64,000 nt of DNA from Brachionus manjavacas (Eukaryota > Rotifera > Eurotatoria > Ploima > Brachionidae), in the NCBI GenBank assembly GCA_019054805.1, contig JAHQIY010000001.1:310001-374000 (forward strand), in the 5' to 3' direction. A program made the translations under genes and the position numbers. The first letter of the stretch is position 1, and each line of letters begins with the position of its first letter. This document shows positions 41,762 through 52,960 of this stretch, one piece after another. Below the pieces are notes generated by a model, which had not been told where the DNA came from, ran no database searches, and saw only the letters and a program-made list of their open reading frames with translations.

Positions 41762-42535
41762 AAATAGTGAAAATAATAGAACTGTAAATGGTAAAATTTG
41801 AAGATTTCTAAATGTGAAGAGTAAGCTTAAGCTAAGCGTCACGTCAATGCTTCTCTTAATTGTACAAAAGTTTATATAGTGTTTTTGAGTTTTGTGATGC
41901 GAATTTGCCATGTGACTATGAAAATTTTAAACTTGTAAATATTTGTAATTGACATTTTGTTTTAAAGTACAAAACTTGCTTTGCTATTGTGGTTGCTATA
42001 CCACAGAGACTGTTTATTATGAAAATTTGTGTATGTTTGGAAGGGCATTATGGGGCATGTATGTTTATAATAATTTTTTTGTTTCATGGAAGTAAAAAAT
42101 AACATCTTATTTATCATTAATGTCTATACTCTATTGACGATTTACGTCCAGAATTTTTTTAAATAACTATTAAGTGTTTATCTTTATTCACGTGTCACGC
42201 TTAATATTCTCGTCACGCACCACTCGTTCCTCGTAAATTAACACAAGTCAATTGTATACATTGAACTGGAAAAACTTTTTTTGTTTTTTAAAGAGTTAAA
42301 ATCAGTACATATGAACTTTTGTCTATTTTGGGTACAAAATAAGGCGTAATCAAACATAATGGAGTTGGGACCCGTATAAGCGGAGACTAAACTGAATTAA
42401 TTGATCAACACTTGCTAATAAACACTTATCATAAAACTCATTAATTTACTAAATTTGTAGATTAATTGAAAATTGTGACATTTTAATTTATTTAAAAATG
42501 ATCTCAGGTATAAACATTTTTTATCATTTGTTAGA
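41762..42535. other. AT-rich intergenic DNA
   Basis: No gene was recognised. A short GC-richer patch at 42185-42245 has no coding sense. Confidence 0.5.
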
Positions 42536-42928
42536 ATGGAATTTGAATACGTTCCAACCACCAAAGGCAATCCTATGATTTTTTATAGAGGCTTTTTATA
42601 TCAACGCTTAAAAAAACCAAATATTGATGGTACTGCTACTTGGCGTTGTAAAAAATATTATAATTTAAAATGGAAGGCTTTATGTTATACTAAAAATGAT
42701 GAAGTTAAGGTTATTACAGGTATTTTTGGAAGAAGTATCAATTTGTTGGCAATAAGTTTGTTGTTAATGAGAGCAGTTTATGTTTACGAAATTGGCCCAT
42801 GGTCATTAGTTTCAGATATTCCTCGTCAAAATAATTGGCCTATCTATTTATCATTAAATAATGCTCATTTTACCCCTATTATTCCTTTCAATAATCCTTT
42901 TTTTATTCCTTTTCCAAATGCAATATAG
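42536..42928 (+). pseudogene. FLYWCH zinc-finger protein fragment
   Basis: The ATG at 42536 opens a FLYWCH-type finger: a KGNPMIFYRGFLYQR strand, then TATWRCKKYYNLKWKALCYT. The W-R-C and C-x-A/C pairs are visible; the closing His-x-His is not. After about residue 60 the sequence turns hydrophobic and low in information, so the frame probably runs through an intron or decayed DNA. FLYWCH fingers stand at the start of many Mutator-like transposases and related host genes; here, close to MULE remnants, a transposon origin is likely. Confidence 0.6.
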
Positions 42929-42935
42929 AAAAATA

Positions 42936-43088
42936 GGTCTATTTTTAGACCGCCAAAATAAACGGACTAAAATATACGGGCGGCCAAAAAACCAGCCAAT
43001 TTTTTGGCGGGCGGTATCTTAACTAGACTGTTTAACAGACCGTCCGTTTTTTGTTGACCGATTATTTTGGTGGTCCAAAAATTAGACC
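42936..43088. repeat. Palindromic GC-richer element
   Basis: GGTCTATTTTTAGACCGCCA at 42936 recurs inverted, with changes, at 43056-43088 (GGTCTAATTTTTGGACCACC read on the minus strand). The middle holds GGGCGGCC and GGCGGGCGG tracts, unusual for this window. It may be a MITE, but no target duplication was identified. Confidence 0.5.
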
Positions 43089-43149
43089 GGCCAAATCACC
43101 GCAATAATTAGTCCGTGTAATGGACCGGTTTGATAAAAATAGATATGTA

Positions 43150-43590
43150 AGTTGATAAAAATATAGTTCAAAAACACCTAAAATATTTGAATATTCTTAG
43201 AGTTGGACAATTTTTGAAATCACTTTACGGAAAGTGTGATAAAATTGATTTGATGTTGATAATAAATGGAAATGTTCAAGGAAATGTTGAATTAAAATAA
43301 TCAAAGAACAAATAAAAAATTATTCATCTTTTTTAAAAAGTTTAATTAATTTTTAATATTTTATTAGGGAAACAATGCTCGCTCCAGCTTTGAAGAGATG
43401 TGCAGCTTGTCACAGTAGACAAAACGAAAAATCTATTGATTTTGTTATTCCAGTGTGTATAAATGAAAATAATTTTGATTCGAACACTGCTTTAATGGTC
43501 CAAGTTAGATTATATCATCATCTTCATATGATTAAAATTAAAATTTATGCTGAATATGTTTTAAACTTTATGAGAAAATACTTTTGATTT
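43150..43590 (+). pseudogene. Unplaced coding relic
   Basis: Two coding-like stretches occur: LRVGQFLKSLYGKCDKIDLM at about 43185-43300 and an ORF at 43375-43587 with a C-A-A-C-H motif (LAPALKRCAACHSRQNEKSI). An acceptor-like TTATTAG precedes the second. They may be parts of the same large transposon protein as the region at 44540-45015. I do not recognise the domain. Confidence 0.3.
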
Positions 43591-44539
43591 GTAAATGGTT
43601 TTCTAATTTTTTATTCTAGCAATTTGATTAGAGAAAAAAAAAGCTAGTATTCTGTCATTCATCAAAAGAAGTAAAAGAAATAACTGACTATCAAGCTATC
43701 GTTTTTACTCAAAGAATATCTAATAAAATATTTCCAGCGGTCAATTTTTCTGAAAATTTTGCCGGTTAAGTGTCCGCCAATACGGATCCCAACACAAACA
43801 ATTATTATTTTTCAATTCAATTTTAAAAGAGTGGAAGTTATATTATTTTTTTTTAGAATAAATGTTCACTCTACCATATTTTAGATATAAAATACAAATA
43901 AAAAATGGAAATATCATCCTTTTTCTTTATTGATTCTGTTTTAATATTAAAGAAAAAAAATATTCGGATTATTCAACTGAATTTTTGGCCTTGACATTTA
44001 TTTTAAAGATCATTTAAAGAAAAAAATAATAATATAGTAAAATGGGGTAAATTCAATATTTTTTTTAATCAAAGAGGTCAAGGGGATTGGATTTTAATAA
44101 TTAGATTGGTATTATTTAATAGGATTTTAAAAATTTGAATATGTTCTATCAATTTTGAAATAAATATTTTATTAAAAAAATAAATAAATGAGAAAATTCT
44201 TTTTTATATATTAAAAAATAAAATAAAATTTCACATAATTAAAAAAAAATGAATGACCGAATGAATAAATAAATTGATAAGGAATATTAAATTTGGGAGG
44301 ATATTTGATCATGATACACATGCGATTCTATGAAATGTTTGGTAATTTTAATTTAGATTATTGGCAACAACTAAATTTTTTTCTAAGTTTTCAATCAGCT
44401 GTTTCATTTGGTTTTTTGCATTTATTTTAGTTTCAACAGTGGCACATTTTATGAACAATCTAAAGATAAAATTTCATGACTTACATGCTGAGAGTTTTTT
44501 ATTATATACAGTATTATTAGCTAACCCATAAACAGGAAA
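43591..44539. other. AT-rich DNA without recognisable gene
   Basis: Nothing specific was seen; it may be decayed sequence of the neighbouring relics. Confidence 0.4.
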
Positions 44540-45015
44540 AATTTCAGCAATGCGAATCTCTTCAGACGCTACATTCGATATAGAAAATTCTCTAGGAATA
44601 CAGGAAGCTAAGTCAGATCTTGCGAATAGCAAAATTTAATTTAATTTTCTTAATTTTTTATAATAAAAATTCTAGGTGCCACTATTGAAGCAATAGTTCA
44701 GATAATGAAAAATGTATGGCCAACATTTTTTCTTTATGACGTGACTTTGATTGGAGTGTTTGGGCGATAAAAAAATGGATGTTGTAGTAATATTCGTGGT
44801 TTTTTTTACAGATCTTCAATGAAACCGCATATAATCGAGATCGAAAAGGTTCTAGAACTATTTTTAGGAATCCAAAATTAAACATCTGTTTATTGGGTCA
44901 TCCTAGTTAATTTATAAAACTTGTTTTGGAAGAAATCGAAAATTACGATGACGGTCTTCTTCAAAGATTTGTTTTTTGCACACCAGAACCTCTATTAAAA
45001 ACTAAGATGAGATAA
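44540..45015 (+). pseudogene. DUF3987-like (primase/helicase-associated) relic
   Basis: Pieces in order read MRISSDATFDIENSLGIQEA, GATIEAIVQIMKNVWPTFFL, IFNETAYNRDRKGSRTIFRN and PKLNICLLGHPS-stop-FIKLVLEEI, then DDGLLQRFVFCTPEP. The order (DAT block, a YNRDR block, N-P-K/R-L-x-x-C, then DGLLxRFxxxxP) is what I expect of DUF3987 proteins. These are found next to primases and in some eukaryotic mobile elements. It contains stops and frameshifts. Confidence 0.5.
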
Positions 45016-45614
45016 GGTCTAGTCCGCTTCCTGAATTCAGCATGTGTTGTATTTTATATGTTATTAATTAAAAATTAATGAAAGGCAAGTTAATTTTTCG
45101 TTTAATGAGTCAGCGACTCAGGCTTATGATTATATTTACACATATGAAAATTTTTACATATAAAAGCGGAAATGGAAAAAAATCAATTTTTTTATAATTA
45201 AATGCTGTGTTGTTTAAGACATTATAAAAAATGTTTTAATTGGTTAATTTTTTTCTTTTACTTAAAATTAATAATGGATAAATAATAAATTAAATGGAAT
45301 TAAGTAATTGTCGATTGTTCTGAGAAGTATTTGATCTATGGATATTCCTTTTTTGTTTGTAGCTTTGAAATAATGAGTTGTTGTTTCGTCATTCAGATTT
45401 TCAAGTCTTTAAGATAGAGTAAAAATTATAGTGTTAGTAAAACAAATAAAATAAACCTGCCTTGTAAAAAAAACAAATTAATTTAGCCATAAGTTTTTGA
45501 GATTGATCAAGATGTGAACGAAAGGCGTGCATTTACGGGATTAAAAATTTTTTGGGTAAATCTTTATGAATAACACCATCCACTCCTTTGTATTGATCTG
45601 CGTTACATCTGAAA

Positions 45615-45833
45615 TCATTGAATTTTCTCTTTTTTGATTATAAATATAAAAACAGTCTTTCCAAAGCTTATTAACCAATTAAAAATCTTTAACTCTTTAA
45701 AATCGTTTTCAATGTCTATGTTAGCTAAAAATATCATTTTTTCAGGACCATTAAAATCCCTATATACTTGTTGACGATTAATTACCATTTTATATGGTTC
45801 CACTTTTATTTTACATTTTTGTTTAAGCACCAT
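45615..45833 (-). pseudogene. Small relic frame downstream of the CxxC protein
   Basis: A 72-codon frame (PEKMIFLANIDIENDFKELK and following) lies just downstream, on the minus strand, of the broken gene at 46024-46744. It is probably a further piece of it. No domain is recognisable. Confidence 0.25.
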
Positions 45834-45920
45834 TAAATATTTTTCTAGACATTTGTGTTTACTAAATTCAATTTTCGAATTAATTTCAATTGAATGAATA
45901 TCAAATATCGCTTTTACAAA

Positions 45921-46013
45921 AAGTTAATTTTAATCTATCAGTTATCTTGAGAAGTTAATTTTAATATATCAGTTATCCTGAGAAGTTAATTTTAATATAT
46001 CAGTTATCTTTTC
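45921..46013. repeat. 31-bp tandem repeat, three units
   Basis: Units start at 45921, 45952 and 45983 with AAGTTAATTTTAATATATCA (C for A in the first). The units differ at one to three positions each. Confidence 0.92.
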
Positions 46014-46023
46014 TGAACTCAGA

Positions 46024-46744
46024 AAATTGATCCCTATGTGCTGTGCACCACAAAAAAGGGTGATTAGACGATGCTAAGTTCAAGCCATGGCAAACTGCGG
46101 TTAACTCTCAGTCAGAACAAAAGAAGTATTCTACTTTGTAATTTTTATCACGAAACTAGATTTCGCTCAAGGGTTAGGGTTTTAACCCTTACCCTTTTAG
46201 ACTCAGTTGTAATTAACATTATTGGCTCTTTAAGATCCTCATAGTTTTTATCTTGCTTTGCTACTCCTATTGTATAATTAACAGGCGATGTTTTCGCTTT
46301 AACTGATTCATTCAAAACCGTGAACGTAAAATTAATCAATTTAAGATTTTTTCCAATGTTGGTACCATCAGCCGAAAGCCTTAATGTTCTATCATTATTA
46401 TTTAGACTCTCTAAACCATTTAAAAAAGCCTTTAGTTGGCACTCGACTCGCCATTTGATGTTTACAAATCGCGAGTTTGGTATCGTATCAATCAGGTGAA
46501 ACATTAAATTTTTTTTACACGCCATTCTGATAAAGTGAATAGTTGGAAGATTTAGTATAAATTCATTAACTATAGAACTATAAACATTATCTGAAAGGCA
46601 GTGTATATCTTTGAAAAACAAGATTTTTTCTGAATCAGTAGTAGTTAAGCCATTATTAGAGCTTTCTAAAGAAAAAGATTCGATACTCGTCTGATCTTGA
46701 ACGAAACTTTTTTTAACGAATTCTAAAGAGAGCCGACTAGATCA
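46024..46744 (-). pseudogene. Broken DGTNIG / CxxC transposon-type protein
   Basis: On the minus strand a frame is open from about 46744 to 46148. It holds LRLSADGTNIGKNLKLINFT, then FTVLNESVKAKTSPVNYTIG and VAKQDKNYEDLKEPIMLI. After the stop, another frame reads ELTAVCHGLNLASSNHPFLW then CTAHRDQF. This D-G-T-N-I-G start and the later H-G-L-x5-SN-x-P-F-L-W-C block occur together in a multi-copy protein family of invertebrate genomes. I suspect an RNase H-like transposase but cannot prove it. Confidence 0.5.
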
Positions 46745-47036
46745 AATCTTTCTATGGTTTGATCATTTTAAAATCGCAGTAATTTTTACTACTAACTACT
46801 AAATTAACATAAAATTCATTGCCAAAACCATGTTTAATTAGATATAAGGGCCAAAGTTGTTCCTTTTTTAATGCACATGATAAATCTTAATTTAATTTGC
46901 CCTTAATCTTTATTCGAATTAATTATTAAAATTAAACAGTAAAATGACAACGTTTTAACACTTAAAAGGAAAAAAAATAAAAAAATATTCTCCTCCTATT
47001 TTTTCTTCGATTTATTAAAGATTTTTTTTTTGATTA

Positions 47037-47240
47037 TTGTCATTTTACAGTAAATTAATTAAAGCGTTGTCATTTTACCGTGAGCTCTCTAAGACATTTG
47101 TTGACGCGTTGCATGACTGCTCTTTCCATCAAGGAGTTGATTTCAAGATATTTATAAAAGCCGACGGAATGGAGTCTAACACCGTTGATTTGGTTATAGG
47201 CGACGAGCTATCAAGAGTAAGTAATGTTCGGAAATAACCT
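47037..47240 (+). pseudogene. Short unplaced coding relic
   Basis: A 66-codon frame reads VDALHDCSFHQGVDFKIFIK then ADGMESNTVDLVIGDELSRV. It looks like real protein rather than noise, but no family is recognised. Confidence 0.25.
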
Positions 47241-48337
47241 CCATTAGATATGCAGCACAATGACACTTTTTATTATGCTGAGAGAATTTTCTGATTTATC
47301 ACCTACCTCTTCACCAAACAAGATCAACCTTAGATTTGTTACATTTATGAAATATAATATTTTGGTAGACTATATTTTTATCTAAAACTTAGAATGACGA
47401 ATCTGTATTTCTTAGATTCTTCTAGAATTGTTATTTTGTTGTTTTGTTTCTAATTAAAAATCCATTTATTATTTTATAACAGATGCTGATAATAGTTTAG
47501 AATCTTCTAGATGATATGGTTTTAATAAAATAACATTATTTAAATTATGGACACGTATTAGGTGTGCCATCAAATACTGTAGAATTCTATCTATATAAAT
47601 AGGGAATCGAATTCTTAGTTAAAATATGATGTCACTTCCACTTACACAATTTATATTTTTTTATTTTAATAAACAATTAAAACAATTAATAATATTTTTA
47701 TATTATTATTCTAATACCTTGTTATAAGTCCCATCTGAGTGCGCAGCAGAACGAAACCTGCAACAGATTCCTAAAAAGATGATAATGTCAAAATGAGAAT
47801 TATTATTTTTATTTTAGAATTAATTTTTCTTCTTCGTTAAAAATTAAAATGCAAAATTTTTTAACTTGAATTAATATTTAAATTCAGGATATTTTCATGA
47901 ATAGAAAAATAATTGGATCAAAGTTTTTAATAACTTAAAATAAAAACTTAAAATGTTAACTTAAAATGTATTGAATAAAGCCAATTAAAGCATATCTTTT
48001 CAAATTTAGTCCTCGATAAGATAAGTATAAAGTAAAACTAATTATTCGGTTGAAATTTCGCATATTTTTTATGTGCTTGTGACTTAAAGCAAATTAAACT
48101 AACATTTCCTTTTTAAAGCATAAATTAACTTAAATAAATAATTTATAATATTTTAATTTTTACATTCAATTAACAAAAAAATAAATTTAAATCAAATATA
48201 ATTAATTTAACTATTATAATTAAATCTAAATTTCTAATTTTTAATTAAATAAATTCAAAATAAAAGCCAGATGCAATACTTATAGTAATAAAATTAAATT
48301 AATTGGAAAATCTTTCAATTAAAACGCATCAAAAAAA
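47241..48337. other. AT-rich intergenic DNA
   Basis: No gene or element was recognised. Confidence 0.5.
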
Positions 48338-48422
48338 TTAAAAATTGGGGAATCTAAAAAACGCTCTTAAAATTGATTTTGTAAAAATCTGAAAATCGTT
48401 TTTTAGATTCCCCAATTTTTAA
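48338..48422. repeat. Perfect 26-bp hairpin
   Basis: The left arm 48338-48363 (TTAAAAATTGGGGAATCTAA...) and right arm 48397-48422 are exact reverse complements around a 33-base loop. It could be a small MITE or give a stem-loop RNA. Confidence 0.85.
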
Positions 48423-48756
48423 TTTTATTTTAGTTTTTGCGAAGCATATTATGATATTTTGATTTTCGTTGATGCGTTTATCCATTAGCCATTTATTTAG
48501 ATTGAAATAATTCAATTAATTTTTGGAAAAATCACTATTTAAAGAGGATTGATACAGGGTTGTTTATAAAAAGGACTTATATTTTATGATGATTCAAAAA
48601 ATCATTCATCTGCTACATAAATAAAAATAAAAAAGATACAAAATTTCATACAAATGATAGAATAAAAAAAATGTTTTAGATAGAAAAATTAATTATGCTG
48701 ATATCTAAATTATTTTTTAGTGTATAAAAATAAAAATAAAAAGATAATTTACTAAG

Positions 48757-49230
48757 TTGATTAGAGATTGGAAAATAAGTTCTTGTACTTGTCCACACTG
48801 GAAAAAAAATTATATTTGTAAACATGTTATAGCTATTAACTGTCGTGATAAAGGTCTTGCTTGGCATCCAAATGCTAAAGATGTTCCTTTAGGTCAAAAT
48901 CGAAAAAAAATGAGACCGGCAAAGACCAACAAAGTGCTATATATTCAAGAAATTGAGACTATTGGCAATTTATTTGAATATGATGATCAAAATGATGATG
49001 ATTCATTAGTTATTGAATACGACAGTAATTCTAGCAATGAAGAAATAATTCAAGAAGATAATATGGTTATTAATCTTGATGTTGAGAATCTCGTTGTTGA
49101 GCAACCGGTTGAACCTATTTTACAAGAAAACAACAGTAATTTACCAACTAAACGCGGTAGAGGTCGACCGCCTAAAAAAAGTGTCGAAGATCAATCAATT
49201 AACATGAACAAAGGAGCCAAAAAAAAATAA
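48757..49230 (+). pseudogene. MULE transposase C-terminal fragment (SWIM, AT-hook)
   Basis: This frame of 157 codons starts at a SWIM zinc finger (SSCTCPHWKKNYICKHVIAI; C-x-C-x8-C-x-H), which in Mutator-like transposases closes the protein after the catalytic core. An acidic linker follows (DDQNDDDSLVIEYDSNSSNE), then an AT-hook (KRGRGRPPKK) and a basic end. The end is intact, with a stop at 49230, but no catalytic core lies upstream, so it is a truncated copy. The remnant at 24850-25040 is a close relative in layout. Confidence 0.75.
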
Positions 49231-49784
49231 TTTTATTTGATTAGTTGATTATTTTTTTATAATTTTTTTATAATTTTTTTATAATTTTTTTATTTGTTTA
49301 TTTTTTAAAATTATAAATTATATCAATTATGTAAATTAAATATCATTAACATTAAATTATGTATCACAAATAATAAACTTAATTTTTTTTTTTTATTATA
49401 TTTTTTTATTTTTGTAGCAGAAAAAATAATTTAAGTAGCACGAAAAATAGTACCCAATAAAAAGTTAAAATAAAAAGTTTTCAAGTACTTAACCAACTAT
49501 TCGATGATATTATTTGGGAATTCAAGCAAAAAGATTTTAAATGAAATATTTTTTCAAACATTCTAGTTTTTTTTGATTTTCATTCTTACAATTAAAAGAT
49601 TTAAATTTTTTTTGCAAATTTTTGACGCAAAATTTTGCATGACTGAGTGTGAGTTGAGTGAATGTCACACAAACTCACATACATAAATTGTCTGTTCTTT
49701 AAATAATTTATTTGATAAATTAATCGTAAAATTTTAAAATCAAATTTTAAATGGAAAAACCCATAAAAGAGCCACAAAGATAAA
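49231..49784. other. AT-rich DNA with short tandem repeat
   Basis: A 12-bp unit (ATAATTTTTTTA type) repeats about four times at 49256-49300. Nothing else was recognised. Confidence 0.5.
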
Positions 49785-49915
49785 TTTACGTAAGTTAACG
49801 CTATCTTAAGTTAAAAATCGTAATTTTACGAAGTCATTTTACGGAATTTATCGTAAAATTACAATTTTTAACGTAAATTGACGTTAATTTACGTAAAATG
49901 TCGTCAGATCTTCGT
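49785..49915 (-). repeat. TTTACGTAAA-family dispersed repeat
   Basis: The block contains TTTACGTAAGTTAACGC, ATCGTAAAATTAC, AACGTAAATTGACG and TTTACGTAAAATGTCG. Its right end, read on the minus strand (GATCTGACGACATTTTACGT), matches the start of the copy at 31245. Confidence 0.75.
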
Positions 49916-50507
49916 AGCAACTAATTGCTGTAAATCAATGAACTCTGAAAATGACGACAAATGCTTATTATTTTGATTCAATTAAGTTTAAAATAAATAA
50001 ATGCAATTAACTTCTTAGTTAGATTGCTGTAGCTTTGGGCAACTTGAAGTTCATGATCATGATCAAATGATAAAAACTTAATAGATTAGAATCTTAATAA
50101 AAATGAAAAAAAAACTTTTAAAAAATTTTTTTTTTCCCAATTGATTTTTTATTGATTTTTATTTAAAATATTAATTTGAAAATTTTAATGACAAATTTAA
50201 AATCCACATTAATGCATTCAAATAATATATTTTAATTATATTTTAATATTAATTAAAATATATTACAGCGAAACAAAGTTAAATTTTATATTACAATATT
50301 TCAAAATGTTGATTTAGATTTTATTTAATTTCAGATAAAAATTCTCATAATTTTCTTCGTAATTGAAGATTAAAAAAATCATGTTTATTAAAGTTTACAA
50401 ATTTAATAATTAAAGAATTGTTACAAAATACCTTTTTTTAAACCAAAAACTAATATTTTGATTTTAAATTTAAATTTGATCATAAACTTCAATTTGCCGT
50501 AGCTTTG
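49916..50507. other. AT-rich intergenic DNA
   Basis: This is the 3' flank of the channel gene; nothing specific was recognised. Confidence 0.5.
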
Positions 50508-51968
50508 TTACTTTTCAGAGGCAATTCTTCTTACTTTACTTTGGTTGCTATTAAGAATAACTTTTAGAAATAAATCAATAAATTCAACAAAACTGAGAAC
50601 ACTCATTCCTAAAAATAAACCAAGAGTTCCACCAATACTTCCTACCAAACCATCCCAACTAATACTCTTACTTTCTGTTATTTCAATTTGCTTTAAATTC
50701 TCATAATAAACATTAAGAGCCAAAATGCTCTCTCTTAAGTCTTCAATAGTGATGTTAGATTTGTTAAATAGAGCTTTGATCTTCTCTTGCTGCGACAAGC
50801 TGTACCCATATGACTCGGATGGATATTTGCTCTGGGACAATTTGACATTAAAGTTGACCGTTTCGCATTCTAGCGGACAAAACTTTTTAATCTCGTTTTG
50901 GTAATTAGTATTGACCAATTGTTGGAAAATTTTATGAATACAAATTAGTTCTTCTATAGTGTCGCAAATATTGTTGCTTTCAATGACCAAATTGTAATGC
51001 AAATCATGGCAAAAACAATTAATTAATATTTGAGATTGAATGTAAGCATTGAAACAATCTGTTTGTCGATAAGTTAAATTTGATCTAATCACTTTTCTGT
51101 AATATTCTGAGTCAAATGACTCAATAGAAAGTAAATTATTTTTGCATTCGCTGTACGGATCTGGCATTTGCCTGGTTATTATTCTTTCCAATACAATGTT
51201 TGAGTACGTTCCTGTGCTTAGGTCTAGACCGTCGCTATACAAAGGTACAATTGGATTGTGGTTAATGTAAACATGTGCACCAGATGAAATGCTCAAAGTT
51301 CTGGCGTCATTTGGCATTCTGACATTAAGCTCAATGATTAGTCCAAAAAATTGGCCAGGTTGGTTCGATTTGAGATATTCATTCACTTTTTTTCCATTGA
51401 AAGTAAAACAGTTGCCATAATAAGGATCAAAGAACCAGGTCCAATCACTTCTTTGACATAAACCTGCTCCAAACATGCAGGTAATAAACATTCTGTCATA
51501 TATTTCTGTATAATTGATATTTTTTTCTTTACTGATTAAAAATTTGTAACCAACAGCTGCCAAATATCTAGCCATATTTAAATTCGAAAAAAGACCCGAG
51601 CTGTTAAGTCCTAGGAGTTGTGTGATTTTTGCTGAATCAGGAAAATCGTCTAGTGAATTGTTTTTAAGAAAATAAGAGACAATACTCAATTCATTTGGGG
51701 TAATAAACGGGTTTAAGTTGCACACTGTCACAGATGGAAAGATAAGTGAATCTTTTTGGTGGACTCCAATCTTTGTTATAACTTCATAGTTTAAAAAATT
51801 TGTCACATTTAATGTGATTATGTAAATACAGATTCCATTAGAAGCCAAGAGTGCAATTATCCAGATAATTCGAATTGTCCAAAATTTAGTTCGAAAAATA
51901 TTTGCAAAACCATGTATTGATATTGACTCGGTCCATTCTCGAAAAATTTTTAAAAAGTTTTTGCTCAT
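50508..51968 (-). CDS. DEG/ENaC (amiloride-sensitive) sodium channel subunit
   Basis: This single-exon gene encodes 486 residues, typical for the family. The order is: cytosolic N terminus with the conserved His-Gly gating motif (SIHGFANIF, about 17-25), TM1 (about 31-56), then FPSVTVCNLNPF. A large Cys-rich extracellular loop follows (YGNCFTFNG, CFCHDLHY, CPLECETVNFNVKLSQSKYP). TM2 is preceded by WDGLVGSIGGTLGLFLGMS and followed by VLSFVEFIDLFLKVI. The selectivity-filter G-x-S appears as GMS. Channels of this class are trimers that pass Na+ and open to peptides, acid or touch; the stimulus here is unknown. The start is the first ATG. There are no frameshifts, so it is probably functional. 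Confidence 0.93.
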   Translation of the reverse strand: MSKNFLKIFREWTESISIHGFANIFRTKFWTIRIIWIIALLASNGICIYIITLNVTNFLNYEVITKIGVHQKDSLIFPSVTVCNLNPFITPNELSIVSYFLKNNSLDDFPDSAKITQLLGLNSSGLFSNLNMARYLAAVGYKFLISKEKNINYTEIYDRMFITCMFGAGLCQRSDWTWFFDPYYGNCFTFNGKKVNEYLKSNQPGQFFGLIIELNVRMPNDARTLSISSGAHVYINHNPIVPLYSDGLDLSTGTYSNIVLERIITRQMPDPYSECKNNLLSIESFDSEYYRKVIRSNLTYRQTDCFNAYIQSQILINCFCHDLHYNLVIESNNICDTIEELICIHKIFQQLVNTNYQNEIKKFCPLECETVNFNVKLSQSKYPSESYGYSLSQQEKIKALFNKSNITIEDLRESILALNVYYENLKQIEITESKSISWDGLVGSIGGTLGLFLGMSVLSFVEFIDLFLKVILNSNQSKVRRIASEK

Positions 51969-52689
51969 TTCTCAATTTATAGTTTAGCATTGAATTTTAT
52001 TTTTAATGCTGAATTAAAAAAAAAAGTTAATGTTTTCGGAAACAATTGTGAAATTTTGCTAATGGTATAAAAGCAGGAAATTTTTCAAAAATTACAAAAG
52101 CTTCAAAAAATTGTCAATAGAATTAACAAATTCAAAGTTTAAAATGAAATAAAACTATAATCCAAATAAGTAAAACTAAAGATTTGTTCAGAATTTTGTC
52201 TAGTTTATTCAAAAAAAAAGTGTGATTCGGAATGAGGGAAACTTAAAAAAAGTTAAAATAATTTTTTAAGTTATTTTAGAAAAATTTAAAAAATACTATC
52301 AATTATTTCTTGCCAATATCTATTTCATGGAAACTCTTCTATTCTCTGTATTGGAACAATAATAAAAATGTATCTTGAAATACTGGGATCGATATTTTTT
52401 TTATCGATAATTATCAAAAATGCCAAAAAGTAGCTATTTTTTTGGCTCTTTTTTGGGATTTTCCATTTAAATTAGATTTTCCAATTTTTTTGATTGATTT
52501 TTTCACAAAAGAAAAATATTTTAATCTTTACGTAAAATTAAGTATTTTTGAGAAAAAAAAAATTATTTCAATGTTTGTTTTCAAAATTATTTATGTGATA
52601 CAAACAAAATTTATTGCTTACTTATAATTGTCTCTTATATCTATTCTTTTTTACGTACTTTTCGTAAAATTACATTTTTTTACGTAAAA
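51969..52689. other. AT-rich intergenic DNA
   Basis: It lies upstream of the channel gene. A TTTACGTAAAATATCGTCA segment at 52665-52695 is one more end of the dispersed repeat family. No gene was recognised. Confidence 0.5.
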
Positions 52690-52960
52690 TATCGTCAAGG
52701 AAGCTCAAGAAATCTCAAATTTAGCTACCCTTGAACAAAGAAAAAAAAGAGTAGATTTAATTGAACAATTTAAAACTGTAAAAACTTTGATAAGGTTGAA
52801 TGAACTTTGATCCAAATATCTAAGAATTATGAAACATGAAGTCACCATTATGTTTTTGAAAAACAGCTTGCCAGAGCTTGCTTTACAAGATTGAACTTCG
52901 TCAAAAATCGAGGAGCAAATGAGGGAAACTTTTTATGCTCCGTTTAAGAATCACTGATGA
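52690..52960 (+). pseudogene. Decayed LINE C-terminal remnant
   Basis: One frame reads ISNLATLEQRKKRVDLIEQF then KTVKTLIRLN. This resembles the L-x-S/T-L-E-x-R-R-x-R-G-D-L-I-x-x-F-K block of CR1/jockey polymerases (compare QMFKLAKGINEVSW at 2860). Stops follow. Confidence 0.6.
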
